Origin: an uncultured bacterium
GTDB lineage: Bacteria; Verrucomicrobiota; Kiritimatiellia; RFP12; CAIWXQ01
NCBI GenBank assembly: GCA_903916675.1
Contig: CAIWXQ010000020.1
Coordinates: 1 to 64,000, forward strand
Length of the DNA stretch: 64,000 bases
Direction: 5' to 3'
The position numbers and the translations under genes were made by a program. Below the pieces are notes generated by a model. That model was not told the DNA's origin. It searched no databases and saw only the letters and a program-made list of their open reading frames with translations. Below, in pieces: positions 8,484 through 16,696 of the stretch. Positions within the stretch are counted from its first letter, which is position 1. Each line of letters starts with the position of its first letter.

Positions 8484-11300
8484 ATGGCGATGAAGAAAAC
8501 GGTCCGCAAGGTTGCGGTCCGGAAGCCCCTGCCCCGGAAGAGTTCTGCGAAGAAGGCAGCGGTCAAGAAGGTCAACAAGTACGTCTATCCGTTCGGCGGC
8601 GGCAAGGCCCAAGGCAATGCGTCGATGAAGAATCTGCTCGGTGGTAAGGGCGCGAACCTGGCCGAGATGTGTCTGCTCAACATTCCCGTGCCGGCCGGTT
8701 TCACGATCAGCACCGAATGCTGCACGGCGTATTACGAGAACGAATGCAAGCTGCCGGCCGCGCTGACCGACCAGGTGATTGCTGCGCTGCGCAAGACCGA
8801 AGAGATCATGGGCAAGCAGTACGGCAATCCGGCGAACCCGCTGCTCGTCTCCTGCCGGTCCGGCGCGCGCTCTTCCATGCCCGGCATGATGGATACCGTG
8901 TTGAACGTCGGCCTCTGCGCAGCGACCATCCCCGGCATGATCCAGAAGACCGGCAACGCCCGCTTCGTGTGGGATTCCTACCGCCGCCTGATCATGATGT
9001 ACGCCGACGTGGTGATGGAGAAGGCCGAGGGACTGGAACCAGCACAGGGCAAGGGCATCCGCAAGATCATGGATGAGACCCTGGACCAGTTCAAGCATGC
9101 CCGTGGCTGCAAGTCCGACACAGACCTCAAGGCCGATGATTTGAAGCTGCTGGCGGACGAGTTCAAGAAACTGGTCGTCCAGCACCTTGGCAAGGCGTTT
9201 CCTGACGACCCCATGGCCCAGATGTGGGGCGGCATTGCTGCTGTGTTTAAGAGCTGGAACGGCAAGAAGGCCATTTCCTACCGCCGCATCGAGGGAATTC
9301 CGGACGAGTGGGGCACCGCGGTCAACGTGCAGGCGATGGTGTTCGGCAACATGGGCGATTCCTCCGCCACAGGCGTGGCCTTCACCCGTGACCCGGCCAC
9401 CGGCGACAACACCTTCTACGGCGAATGGCTTGTCAACGCGCAGGGCGAGGACGTGGTGGCCGGTATCCGCACCCCGAGCCCGATCAACGACGACACCAAG
9501 AACGAGCAAAACAAGCATCTGCACAGCATGCAGGAGGCGATGCCGGGCACCTATAAGCAGCTCTTCGCCATCCGCAACACGCTCGAGAAGCATTACACGG
9601 ACATGCTGGACATCGAGTTCACGATCGAGGAAGGCAAGCTCTGGATGCTGCAGTGCCGCGTCGGCAAGCGCACCGGCACCGCGGCGCTGAACATGGCCAT
9701 GGACATGCTGGCTGAGCGCCTGATCGACCAGAAGACTGCCGTGATGCGCGTCGAGCCCCAGCAGCTCGACGAACTGCTGCATCCGATCATCGATCCCAGG
9801 GCCGAGAAGGATGCCAAGCCCCTCGTCAAGGGCCTGCCGGCTGGTCCGGGCGCCGCTAGCGGCGTGCTGGTGTTCACCGCCGAGGATGCCGTGGCCTCGC
9901 ACCGCGCCGGCAAGACCTGCATCCTGTTGCGCGAAGAGACCAACCCCGAGGACGTCGAGGGAATGCGCGCGGCCGTCGGTATCCTGACCGCCCGCGGCGG
10001 CATGACCTCCCACGCGGCCCTCGTGGCGCGCGGCTGGGGCAAGTGCTGCATCGTCGGCGCCGGTGGACTGCACGTTGACGCCAAAAGCAAAACGGCCAAG
10101 GTCGCGGGCACAGAGATCGTGCTGAAGGAAGGCGACGTCGTCACGCTCAACGGTTCCCGCGGCCACGTCTACGTGGGTTCTATGCCCATGATCGACGCGA
10201 CCGAGAATCCGCGCTTTCAGAAATTCATGACCATGGCCGACAAGTTTCGCACCATGGGCGTGCGCACCAACGCCGACACGCCGGCGGACGCCCGCGTTGC
10301 CCGCGCCTATGGCGCCGAGGGCATCGGGCTGTTCCGCACGGAGCACATGTTCTACGGCGAGGGGAGCGATCAGCCGCTCTTCCTGCTGCGCAAGATGATC
10401 CTCAGCACCTCGCTGGACGAGCGTCGCAAGGCCCTCGACGAGTTGATCGTCTTCGTCAAGCGCGACATCAAGGCCACCCTGGAAGCCATGGAGGGCCTGC
10501 CGGTCACAGTCCGTCTGCTCGACCCGCCGCTGCACGAATTTGTGCCGCAGGGAGCCGAGAAGCAGGCCGAACTGGCTGCGGCGCTGGGCATCTCCGCCGA
10601 GGACATTAAGAAGCGCGGCGAGGCCTTGCATGAGAACAACCCCATGATGGGGCATCGCGGCGTACGCCTCGGCATCACCTATCCGGAAGTGACCGAGATG
10701 CAGGTGCGCGCGATTTTCGAAGCGGCAGCCGAACTGATCAAGGACGGCAAGAAGTGCCGCCCCGAGATCATGGTCCCCGTGACCTGCGACGTGAACGAAC
10801 TCAAGCACCAGAAGGCTCTCTGCCTGAAGGTGCACGACGAAGTCTGCGCCAAGTACGGCCTGAAGAAGCTCGAGCACCTCTACGGCACGATGATCGAAAT
10901 CCCGCGCGCCTGCCTGTTGGCCGACCGCATGGCGCAGGAGGTTTCGTTCTTCTCGTTCGGCACGAACGACCTCACGCAGATGGGGTTCGGCTTCAGCCGC
11001 GACGACATCGGCGGCTTCCTGCAGGACTACCTGGACAAGAAGATCCTGGCAGCCGATCCGTTTCAGACGATCGACCAGGATGGCGTCGGTCAGCTGATCC
11101 AGATGGCTGTGCAGAAGGGGCGCGCGACGCGGCCCGACCTCAAGGTCGGCATCTGCGGTGAGCAGGGCGGCGACCCGGCGTCGGTGAAGTTCTGCTTCAA
11201 GAGCGGCCTCTCCTACGTCTCGTGCAGCCCGTACCGCGTGCCGATCGCGCGGCTGTCTGCGGCGCAGGCGGCGCTGGCGGCAGAGAAGGGCAAGAAGTAA
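8484..11300 (+). CDS. ppdK: Pyruvate, phosphate dikinase
   Basis: A 938-residue PPDK interconverting pyruvate + ATP + Pi with PEP + AMP + PPi. The ATP-grasp N-terminal half begins near FGGGKAQG; the swivelling phosphohistidine domain carries GGMTSHAALVARGWG with the catalytic His near residue 510; the PEP/pyruvate TIM barrel ends with GICGEQGGDP around residue 890. The start is ATG 8484 with GGAG at 8473-8476. The first 35 residues are an unusual Lys/Arg/Ala-rich extension absent from typical PPDKs. A strong terminator follows. With the PPi-dependent PFK at 36.2 kb it indicates PPi-linked glycolysis or gluconeogenesis. Confidence 0.98.
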   Translation: MAMKKTVRKVAVRKPLPRKSSAKKAAVKKVNKYVYPFGGGKAQGNASMKNLLGGKGANLAEMCLLNIPVPAGFTISTECCTAYYENECKLPAALTDQVIAALRKTEEIMGKQYGNPANPLLVSCRSGARSSMPGMMDTVLNVGLCAATIPGMIQKTGNARFVWDSYRRLIMMYADVVMEKAEGLEPAQGKGIRKIMDETLDQFKHARGCKSDTDLKADDLKLLADEFKKLVVQHLGKAFPDDPMAQMWGGIAAVFKSWNGKKAISYRRIEGIPDEWGTAVNVQAMVFGNMGDSSATGVAFTRDPATGDNTFYGEWLVNAQGEDVVAGIRTPSPINDDTKNEQNKHLHSMQEAMPGTYKQLFAIRNTLEKHYTDMLDIEFTIEEGKLWMLQCRVGKRTGTAALNMAMDMLAERLIDQKTAVMRVEPQQLDELLHPIIDPRAEKDAKPLVKGLPAGPGAASGVLVFTAEDAVASHRAGKTCILLREETNPEDVEGMRAAVGILTARGGMTSHAALVARGWGKCCIVGAGGLHVDAKSKTAKVAGTEIVLKEGDVVTLNGSRGHVYVGSMPMIDATENPRFQKFMTMADKFRTMGVRTNADTPADARVARAYGAEGIGLFRTEHMFYGEGSDQPLFLLRKMILSTSLDERRKALDELIVFVKRDIKATLEAMEGLPVTVRLLDPPLHEFVPQGAEKQAELAAALGISAEDIKKRGEALHENNPMMGHRGVRLGITYPEVTEMQVRAIFEAAAELIKDGKKCRPEIMVPVTCDVNELKHQKALCLKVHDEVCAKYGLKKLEHLYGTMIEIPRACLLADRMAQEVSFFSFGTNDLTQMGFGFSRDDIGGFLQDYLDKKILAADPFQTIDQDGVGQLIQMAVQKGRATRPDLKVGICGEQGGDPASVKFCFKSGLSYVSCSPYRVPIARLSAAQAALAAEKGKK

Positions 11301-11325
11301 GCCGCGCCTGCCGGACGGTGTGCCC

Positions 11326-11359
11326 AACGGCGGTCCGGGAAACCGGGCCGCCGTTTTTT
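11326..11359 (+). terminator. Rho-independent terminator after ppdK
   Basis: A 13-bp stem (11326-11338 with 11343-11355, one T-G pair) closed by a GAAA tetraloop, with a T6 run at 11354-11359. One of the clearest terminators in the window. Confidence 0.93.
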
Positions 11360-11382
11360 GTTGGGCGAAGGGTGTGGGCCGC

Positions 11383-11411
11383 TTGCAACCTGGCGTGTTC
11401 TTTGCCATTAT
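11383..11411 (+). promoter_or_regulatory. Candidate promoter of the DUF3392 gene
   Basis: TTGCAA (11383-11388), 17-nt spacer, CATTAT (11406-11411), directly after the ppdK terminator and 29 nt before the next ATG. Confidence 0.45.
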
Positions 11412-11440
11412 GACCGGGGACGCGTGTCGGAGGAAGCGTT

Positions 11441-11773
11441 ATGGAGCTGATCTACCATTCGATCCTGACCCTGTCCGGCTATCTGCGACCCCATCTGGAC
11501 AAGGTGGCCATTTCCCTGGCGGCCACGGTCCTGTTCCTGTACGGCGAGCAGATTCACAGCGTTGTCAAGGGGTTGATCAAGGACCTGCCGTTCCTGCTCC
11601 GGCTCCTGTTCTTGGTGCTGGTCTGCGCCTTCGGCTACGGTACGCTGGTATACGCCTTTACGCGGTTGTGCGAAGCCGGGCTGAAATTGCTGGATAATTC
11701 CACCCTTTCGATCGTGGTGATCGGGGTGTTTCTGCTCATTGGCCTTCTGGCAGAGCGCAAGAAGGCGATCTAG
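11441..11773 (+). CDS. DUF3392-family inner membrane protein
   Basis: A 110-residue membrane protein with three hydrophobic helices (about residues 22-35, 50-72 and 89-104). It resembles DUF3392: the pattern YLRPHLDKVAISLAATVLFLYG, then a basic loop, then CAFGYGTLVY is characteristic. The function of that family is unknown. A GGAGGA site at 11429-11434 fixes the start. It sits alone between the ppdK terminator and the exopolysaccharide cluster. Confidence 0.8.
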   Translation: MELIYHSILTLSGYLRPHLDKVAISLAATVLFLYGEQIHSVVKGLIKDLPFLLRLLFLVLVCAFGYGTLVYAFTRLCEAGLKLLDNSTLSIVVIGVFLLIGLLAERKKAI

Positions 11774-11848
11774 CCGGACATAGACTTCTAACGCCCCGAA
11801 AACAGCGCGAACACACTTGTTTTCATCTATTTACGTCGGCATTTGCGC

Positions 11849-11878
11849 TTGTGCCGGCAAAGCCATAAATGTTATTGT
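11849..11878 (+). promoter_or_regulatory. Candidate promoter of the exopolysaccharide cluster
   Basis: TTGTGC (11849-11854), 18-nt spacer, TATTGT (11873-11878), in the AT-richer space before the Wza-like gene. An overlapping alternative is TTGCGC-17-TAAATG. Confidence 0.35.
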
Positions 11879-11928
11879 TCAAATGGCTCGGAGAGTGTGT
11901 CCTTTTTTTGTCTCGGGAGTTGATCAAC

Positions 11929-12585
11929 ATGCGTTTTTTGGGCTGTGCTCGGCGCGGATGGGGCAAGATTCTGGCGGTTGCAGCGCTGCTCCTCCTCTCG
12001 GCGGGATGTTCGTGGACAATCCGGCAGTTTATGGGCGCGCCGGCGCCTTTTCCGGCTCCTGTGGTGGAGGAACCCAAGATTCGGCCGGGGATATCCCTGA
12101 AAATCACCGTGATGTCAGCCGGGAGGGCAGAGGACCAGGCGGTCACGGTCTCGCAAGCCGGCACGGTGACATTGCCGTTGATCAATGCCGTGAAGTGCGA
12201 CGGGTTGACGCTGCAGGAGTGCCAGGAGAAGCTGAAGTCGGTCTACGCAGAGTTCATGCAGAATCCGCAGATTACGGTGCAGCTCCTGTACGGCGGCGCG
12301 GACATGCTTTCGCCGTGGGGGACGGTGCTGGTGATGGGGAAAATCGGGCGCGAAGGGCCGATCAATATCCCGCCGACGTGCGACCTGACCATCACGCGCG
12401 CGCTGCAACTGGCCGGCGGCATCGCGGCGTTCGGAGACCAGACGCGGGTGAAGATCACTCGGCAGATGAAGGACGGTTCCAAGCGGGAGATCGAGGTGGA
12501 CGTGGCGGAGATCGGCGAGAAGGGGAAGCGGGAGAACGATTACGTCCTGCAGGCGGGCGATGTTCTCTGGGTGCCTGAGATGTAG
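11929..12585 (+). CDS. Polysaccharide export lipoprotein (Wza/GumB-like)
   Basis: A 218-residue outer-membrane auxiliary protein that would form the exit channel for an exopolysaccharide. The start at ATG 11929 is chosen because GGGAG (11915-11919) precedes it and it yields a lipoprotein signal ending in LLLLSAGC, with the Cys as lipidation site. The Poly_export domain follows (ISLKITVMSAGR to PQITVQLL), then one SLBB-like segment (VLVMGKIGREGPINIPPTCDL) and a C-terminal YVLQAGDVLWVPEM. It is shorter than E. coli Wza (about 380 residues), with a single SLBB repeat. First gene of the 11.9-19.2 kb cluster. Confidence 0.9.
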   Translation: MRFLGCARRGWGKILAVAALLLLSAGCSWTIRQFMGAPAPFPAPVVEEPKIRPGISLKITVMSAGRAEDQAVTVSQAGTVTLPLINAVKCDGLTLQECQEKLKSVYAEFMQNPQITVQLLYGGADMLSPWGTVLVMGKIGREGPINIPPTCDLTITRALQLAGGIAAFGDQTRVKITRQMKDGSKREIEVDVAEIGEKGKRENDYVLQAGDVLWVPEM

Positions 12586-12617
12586 CAAGTGCGGCGATGG
12601 AAGCAGGGAGGTTCTAC

Positions 12618-13706
12618 ATGAACAACCGTTGGATTCTGGCAATGCTGGCGACAGGTGGTCTGTTGTGCGTGGCGCACGCGCAAAATGCGGGGGCGCCTGC
12701 GACACAAGGGCGGCCGGGCGACTGGAGCAGGAACGTCGGACTGGCCGTGAACGACGAAACCAAGGTTGTCGGGCTGATGCAGGGGTTGCCCGAGGCTGAT
12801 CGCGCCGCCTTTGCAGCCAACGTGCTGAGCGTGCTGGCGTCCAAACGGCAGGTGATGGCCGACAAGGCTGCCTGGGAAAAGAATTTTGGCGCAGAGGCGG
12901 GTGCGCTGGTTGCGGGCGCCGGCGGGGCGAAGACGGCGGTTCTGGGAGCCATTGCCAATGCGATCATCGCCGACTGCGCTTCTTCCGAGGCGCATGAACT
13001 GGGCAAAGGGGATCTGTTGGCGCTGGGCGCGATGGCCAAGATTGTGATGCAGCAGCTGACGGGCGACGATCGCGTGGCGTTCGCCAGGATCCTCCTACAG
13101 GCGGTGGACAAGCAGAAGGCCGTGGATGCGGGCGTGCACAAACTGGCCTGCAGCGTGACGGCGCTGGCGCTGTTTGCTGGCGCGGGCGATGCCCGGAAGG
13201 CCGTACTTTCCGAGGCGTTCGCCGTGCTGGGTATGGACGACTTGGGCGCGCTGGCTCGCTCCTTTGCCGATGCATTTGAGCAGGCGAAGAACCGGATGAG
13301 CAACGCCGATTACCTGCTGGCAGCGCAGCAGATCCTGCAGGCGGTGGCAACGCGGGTTGCGGGTGGGCCGGATGCGGCGACGCGGTTTGCCTATGCCGAA
13401 TCCATGTTCGTGGGCGGAGCCGCAAATCCGGAGCAGTTCGAGTCGATCCTGGGCGCGAAGCTGGGTGACCTGTTGACGAAGATCGGGACGACAACGGGCC
13501 AATATGCGTCCCTGCTGGCAACAGCCAAAGCGGATTTGGCGGCGCAGGGCGCACTGGTGCGCGGCATGGGTGCAATGCTCGCGCAGTCAATCTGGGGTGT
13601 AGTCATCCTTCCGCCGGGAACCATGATGGCCGGCGAGGAAGGCCCTGCCTTCGTGCACGAGAACCGGCCGCCGATGGGGTATCAGGACCAGCCGCTTTTT
13701 TTCTAA
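12618..13706 (+). CDS. Secreted Ala-rich protein of unknown function in the EPS cluster
   Basis: A 362-residue protein not recognised as any family. It starts at ATG 12618 after a GGGAGG site (12606-12611) and has a signal peptide with a likely cleavage after AHA (MNNRWILAMLATGGLLCVAHA). The mature part is Ala-rich and predicted largely helical (repeated stretches such as AAFAANVLSVLASK and AEAGALVAGAGGAKTAVLGAI), ending in a Pro-rich tail GYQDQPLFF. It sits 33 nt after the export lipoprotein and 51 nt before the beta-barrel gene, so a periplasmic or surface role in polysaccharide assembly or export is plausible but only from context. Confidence 0.78.
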   Translation: MNNRWILAMLATGGLLCVAHAQNAGAPATQGRPGDWSRNVGLAVNDETKVVGLMQGLPEADRAAFAANVLSVLASKRQVMADKAAWEKNFGAEAGALVAGAGGAKTAVLGAIANAIIADCASSEAHELGKGDLLALGAMAKIVMQQLTGDDRVAFARILLQAVDKQKAVDAGVHKLACSVTALALFAGAGDARKAVLSEAFAVLGMDDLGALARSFADAFEQAKNRMSNADYLLAAQQILQAVATRVAGGPDAATRFAYAESMFVGGAANPEQFESILGAKLGDLLTKIGTTTGQYASLLATAKADLAAQGALVRGMGAMLAQSIWGVVILPPGTMMAGEEGPAFVHENRPPMGYQDQPLFF

Positions 13707-13757
13707 TGTGTTGCGTGTTTTGACGGGACTGCTGACGACGAGATAGCTGGGGGTGTT

Positions 13758-15062
13758 ATGAAGAGAAAAACGATGACGATCATCTTGGCCCTGTGTGGGC
13801 TGGTGGTTGCGACGGGATTTGCGCAGGTGCCGACGACCGCGACCGATACGCCGGATACGCCCCTGCCGCCGCCGGTTACGACGGCTTCGGGCGCGGATGC
13901 GCGCACCGGGTTTCATTACGGGGCGCTCACCATCACTCCCGAGTTGGACCTTAGTGTTTTCTACGACTCGAATCCGACCTACACGGGCGGATCGACAGGA
14001 TCCAACCGGTCGTCGCGCTCCGTAATCGGATTCAAGATGCAGCCGATGCTGGATTTTGTGCTGAACGGCGGCAGTTGGATCGCCAATGCGCGTGCTTGGA
14101 TGACCCACGACTACTATCCCGGCAACATCGACCCGACCTATAGGGATACCATCGAGAAGAATCACTACGGTGAAAGCATCGGCGTCAACTGGACCACGCC
14201 GCATGATACGCATTATTCGCTGACGGAGTTCTTCGAGTATCAGCAGCGTAACGATCCGGTCTGGGCCCCGAGCAGCGGCGGGACGGGAGGCGGCCCCGGC
14301 GGCACTGTCAACAACTCTTGGGGCGACCGGTATTCCTTTGCCGTGGGGTCCGCGATGGATACGCGCCTGAGCGAAAAGAGCAGCATGAATCTGGGTGTAA
14401 GCTTCTCCGACGTCTGGTACTCCAATCCAGCCCTGTATGGCTGGCAGGACCTTGGCGGCACGCTGGGCTTCCGCCGGCAGTTGACCGCCCGGACCGATTT
14501 GCTTCTGGATTTTGGCACCGATGCGCAATGGAGCGACGGGTCTGCCGGCAGGTCGCAGAGCTATCGTGCGCTGGTCGGCCTTGGGACACAGCCGGATGCG
14601 ATATCCACTTACCGCATCTCGGCCGGTTTCATGGGGTATGACTTCAACAATGGATCCAACACGGCATATGCAATGACCTACAGCGTGTCCGGAAACTGGC
14701 GCCTGTCGCAGCGGTTGTCGGCCACGCTCAATGGCTCGGCTAACTTCCAGCCCTCGGAGACGAGCCAGAACAGTTACACCATAGTGGATACGCTTGCGGG
14801 CGGATTGAACTATCTGGTCTCATCCCGACTGACCACTTCGGCAGGCGTCGTTCTGCGCCATGAGGCCTGGGCCAATCGCGATCCGCTCTACGCTCAGCAG
14901 CGGCGTGACAACGAACTCGACATCTACACCCGCGCCAACTACCAGTTCCACCGGTACGCGAGTGTCTTCGTGGGCGCCGATATCAGCGGGGACGCTTCGA
15001 CGCTGAGTCCGGCCACTTACAATCGCCTGTTTCTGGAAGCTGGCGTGAAGTTGCGGTTCTAA
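13758..15062 (+). CDS. Outer-membrane beta-barrel protein of the EPS cluster
   Basis: A 434-residue protein with an N-terminal signal peptide (cleavage near GFAQ), a Pro/Thr-rich linker, then alternating amphipathic strands rich in Tyr, Trp, Ser and Asn, finishing with LEAGVKLRF; a C-terminal Phe is the usual barrel-assembly signal. It resembles the beta-barrel-porin-2 class common in Verrucomicrobia-type genomes and the barrels found in exosortase-type EPS loci. It may be the outer-membrane partner of the Wza-like lipoprotein. The substrate cannot be deduced. Confidence 0.78.
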   Translation: MKRKTMTIILALCGLVVATGFAQVPTTATDTPDTPLPPPVTTASGADARTGFHYGALTITPELDLSVFYDSNPTYTGGSTGSNRSSRSVIGFKMQPMLDFVLNGGSWIANARAWMTHDYYPGNIDPTYRDTIEKNHYGESIGVNWTTPHDTHYSLTEFFEYQQRNDPVWAPSSGGTGGGPGGTVNNSWGDRYSFAVGSAMDTRLSEKSSMNLGVSFSDVWYSNPALYGWQDLGGTLGFRRQLTARTDLLLDFGTDAQWSDGSAGRSQSYRALVGLGTQPDAISTYRISAGFMGYDFNNGSNTAYAMTYSVSGNWRLSQRLSATLNGSANFQPSETSQNSYTIVDTLAGGLNYLVSSRLTTSAGVVLRHEAWANRDPLYAQQRRDNELDIYTRANYQFHRYASVFVGADISGDASTLSPATYNRLFLEAGVKLRF

Positions 15063-15177
15063 TCTGTGGCGTGGCGCCAGCTGGGATGCGTCCGGGAGGA
15101 CAGGCGCGCCCGGGCGAAAGTCGTTGCCTCCTCGCTTGTTTGCCCGGGCGGATCGTGGTAGGCAGGAATCCGTGACG

Positions 15178-16668
15178 ATGCGGGATGTGTTGGCAAAATA
15201 CTGGGTAATCGTGCATGTCGCGCTGCTGGCCGGATTTCTTGCCTGGGTGCATGGCGGGACGCGCGTGGACCACTTGGGGGCGGTCCCATGGTTGAGTTTG
15301 GCCGTTCTGGAGATGACGCTGTTGCTGCCTGCCGTGCGGAGGGATGAACCGCTGGATCTGGCGCGGCGGCGGGTCTGGCGCGCGATGCTGCGTGATCCGC
15401 TGCTGTATCTGGGAATTGCGTTGAACGGCTATCTGCTGTTCCAGTTCCTGAATGGCGGACAGAAGCTGATGTTCGATGCGTCTGGCAACACATGGTCCTT
15501 TGCTCCAGCGCCGATAGGCTGGGGACCCTGCTGCATCGATCCAGCCGAAGCGCGACAGATGCTGTACTGGTTTCTGCCAGCCTTTGCTGCGGTGCTGGGC
15601 ATCCGCCACGGGACCAATCGGCGCGGCAAACTGTATCTCTTGCGGGCACTGGTCGCCAATGGCGCGTTACTCAGCCTGTTCGGTGTACTGCAGTACGCTT
15701 CCGGGACAACCAATCTGTTCGGGCTGACGCCTATGACGGAACGTTTTTTTGCGTCGTTCGGCTACGCCAATCACGCGGGCTCGTTCTTCACGCTGCTGTT
15801 TGCCGTTTCCATCGGCCTGTTGGCGCAGGCGCTGCTCGTGCCGGCCGAACGGAGGCACGCGATCTGGCTTGGCCCGGCGCTGGTGCTGAACCTCGCCGGG
15901 GCGCTGCTCTCCCTGTCGCGGCTCGCCATTCTGCTCTCCCTGGCGCTGTTCCTGCTGGGAGGGCTGTATGTCATCCGGCATGCCTGGAAGCAGATCAGCA
16001 ACAGCCTGCGGTTCCAGGTGCTGGTGGCCTTCCTGTTGGCCGCGGCTTTCGGCGCCGCCTTCCTGTTTTTCGCCGCGCCGAACAATCCCGTCCGGCAGGA
16101 GATCCGGGGCGAGGCGTTGGGCAAGTTTGTCGAGGAGGTGTCCGGCGTGCGATGGCAGCAGACCATGGCCGCGTGCAATATCTGGCGCGATCACCCATGG
16201 TTCGGTGTCGGCGGCTGGGGGTTCCGCCACTACGTCTGCCTGGACCTCGACGAGTCCCGGCGCGCGCTGTTGCAGTCTGGCGGCGCCAATGTGCACAATG
16301 ACGCTGCGCAGTTTTTAGCAGAGCATGGGTTGATCGGCTTCGGTCTGATTCTGGGTGCGGTGGGGGCCTTGATGGTTCCGCTCTTCCGGCGTCTCCGGCA
16401 GACGCATATGTCGCACGCCGACGGCTGGACCGGTGAACGCTGGCTGTTGTTCCGTATTTCGCCGATCACCGTCCTGATTCTGGCCGGAACAACCTTTACC
16501 TGCCTGGAAAGCTTTGTCGACCTTCCTTTTCGATCGCCCGCCATTCTGGTGACCTGGAGCGTGGCCTTGGCTTGCGCGTCGGCGTTTCTGCCGGCTGCGA
16601 TGCCGGCTGCGTTTTCCTGGATGCCGGGATCGTCTCCGAAACCAGCCCCCGAGTCATCCAATCCCTAG
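15178..16668 (+). CDS. O-antigen ligase / Wzy-like polymerase family membrane protein
   Basis: A roughly 496-residue polytopic membrane protein with about 10-12 hydrophobic helices and a large periplasmic loop (about residues 290-400). That loop contains WRDHPWFGVGGWGFRHY and NVHNDAAQFLAEHGLIG, the Wzy_C pattern of O-antigen ligases and polymerases (arginine and histidine in the loop). It would polymerise or ligate undecaprenyl-linked sugar repeats on the periplasmic face. ATG 15178 is preferred because AGGAA lies at 15164-15168; GTG at 15172 is too close to it. Cluster position before the Wzz/kinase gene supports the role. Confidence 0.87.
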   Translation: MRDVLAKYWVIVHVALLAGFLAWVHGGTRVDHLGAVPWLSLAVLEMTLLLPAVRRDEPLDLARRRVWRAMLRDPLLYLGIALNGYLLFQFLNGGQKLMFDASGNTWSFAPAPIGWGPCCIDPAEARQMLYWFLPAFAAVLGIRHGTNRRGKLYLLRALVANGALLSLFGVLQYASGTTNLFGLTPMTERFFASFGYANHAGSFFTLLFAVSIGLLAQALLVPAERRHAIWLGPALVLNLAGALLSLSRLAILLSLALFLLGGLYVIRHAWKQISNSLRFQVLVAFLLAAAFGAAFLFFAAPNNPVRQEIRGEALGKFVEEVSGVRWQQTMAACNIWRDHPWFGVGGWGFRHYVCLDLDESRRALLQSGGANVHNDAAQFLAEHGLIGFGLILGAVGALMVPLFRRLRQTHMSHADGWTGERWLLFRISPITVLILAGTTFTCLESFVDLPFRSPAILVTWSVALACASAFLPAAMPAAFSWMPGSSPKPAPESSNP

Positions 16669-16696
16669 CAGTCATCCCGAAACGCGAGCAATTGTC

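Noticed and set aside
8430-11408. A 992-codon open frame antisense to ppdK, longer than the gene itself
   Set aside because: It mirrors ppdK codon by codon and has no recognisable motifs or ribosome-binding site. Long antisense frames are expected at this GC content; the plus strand carries all PPDK motifs.
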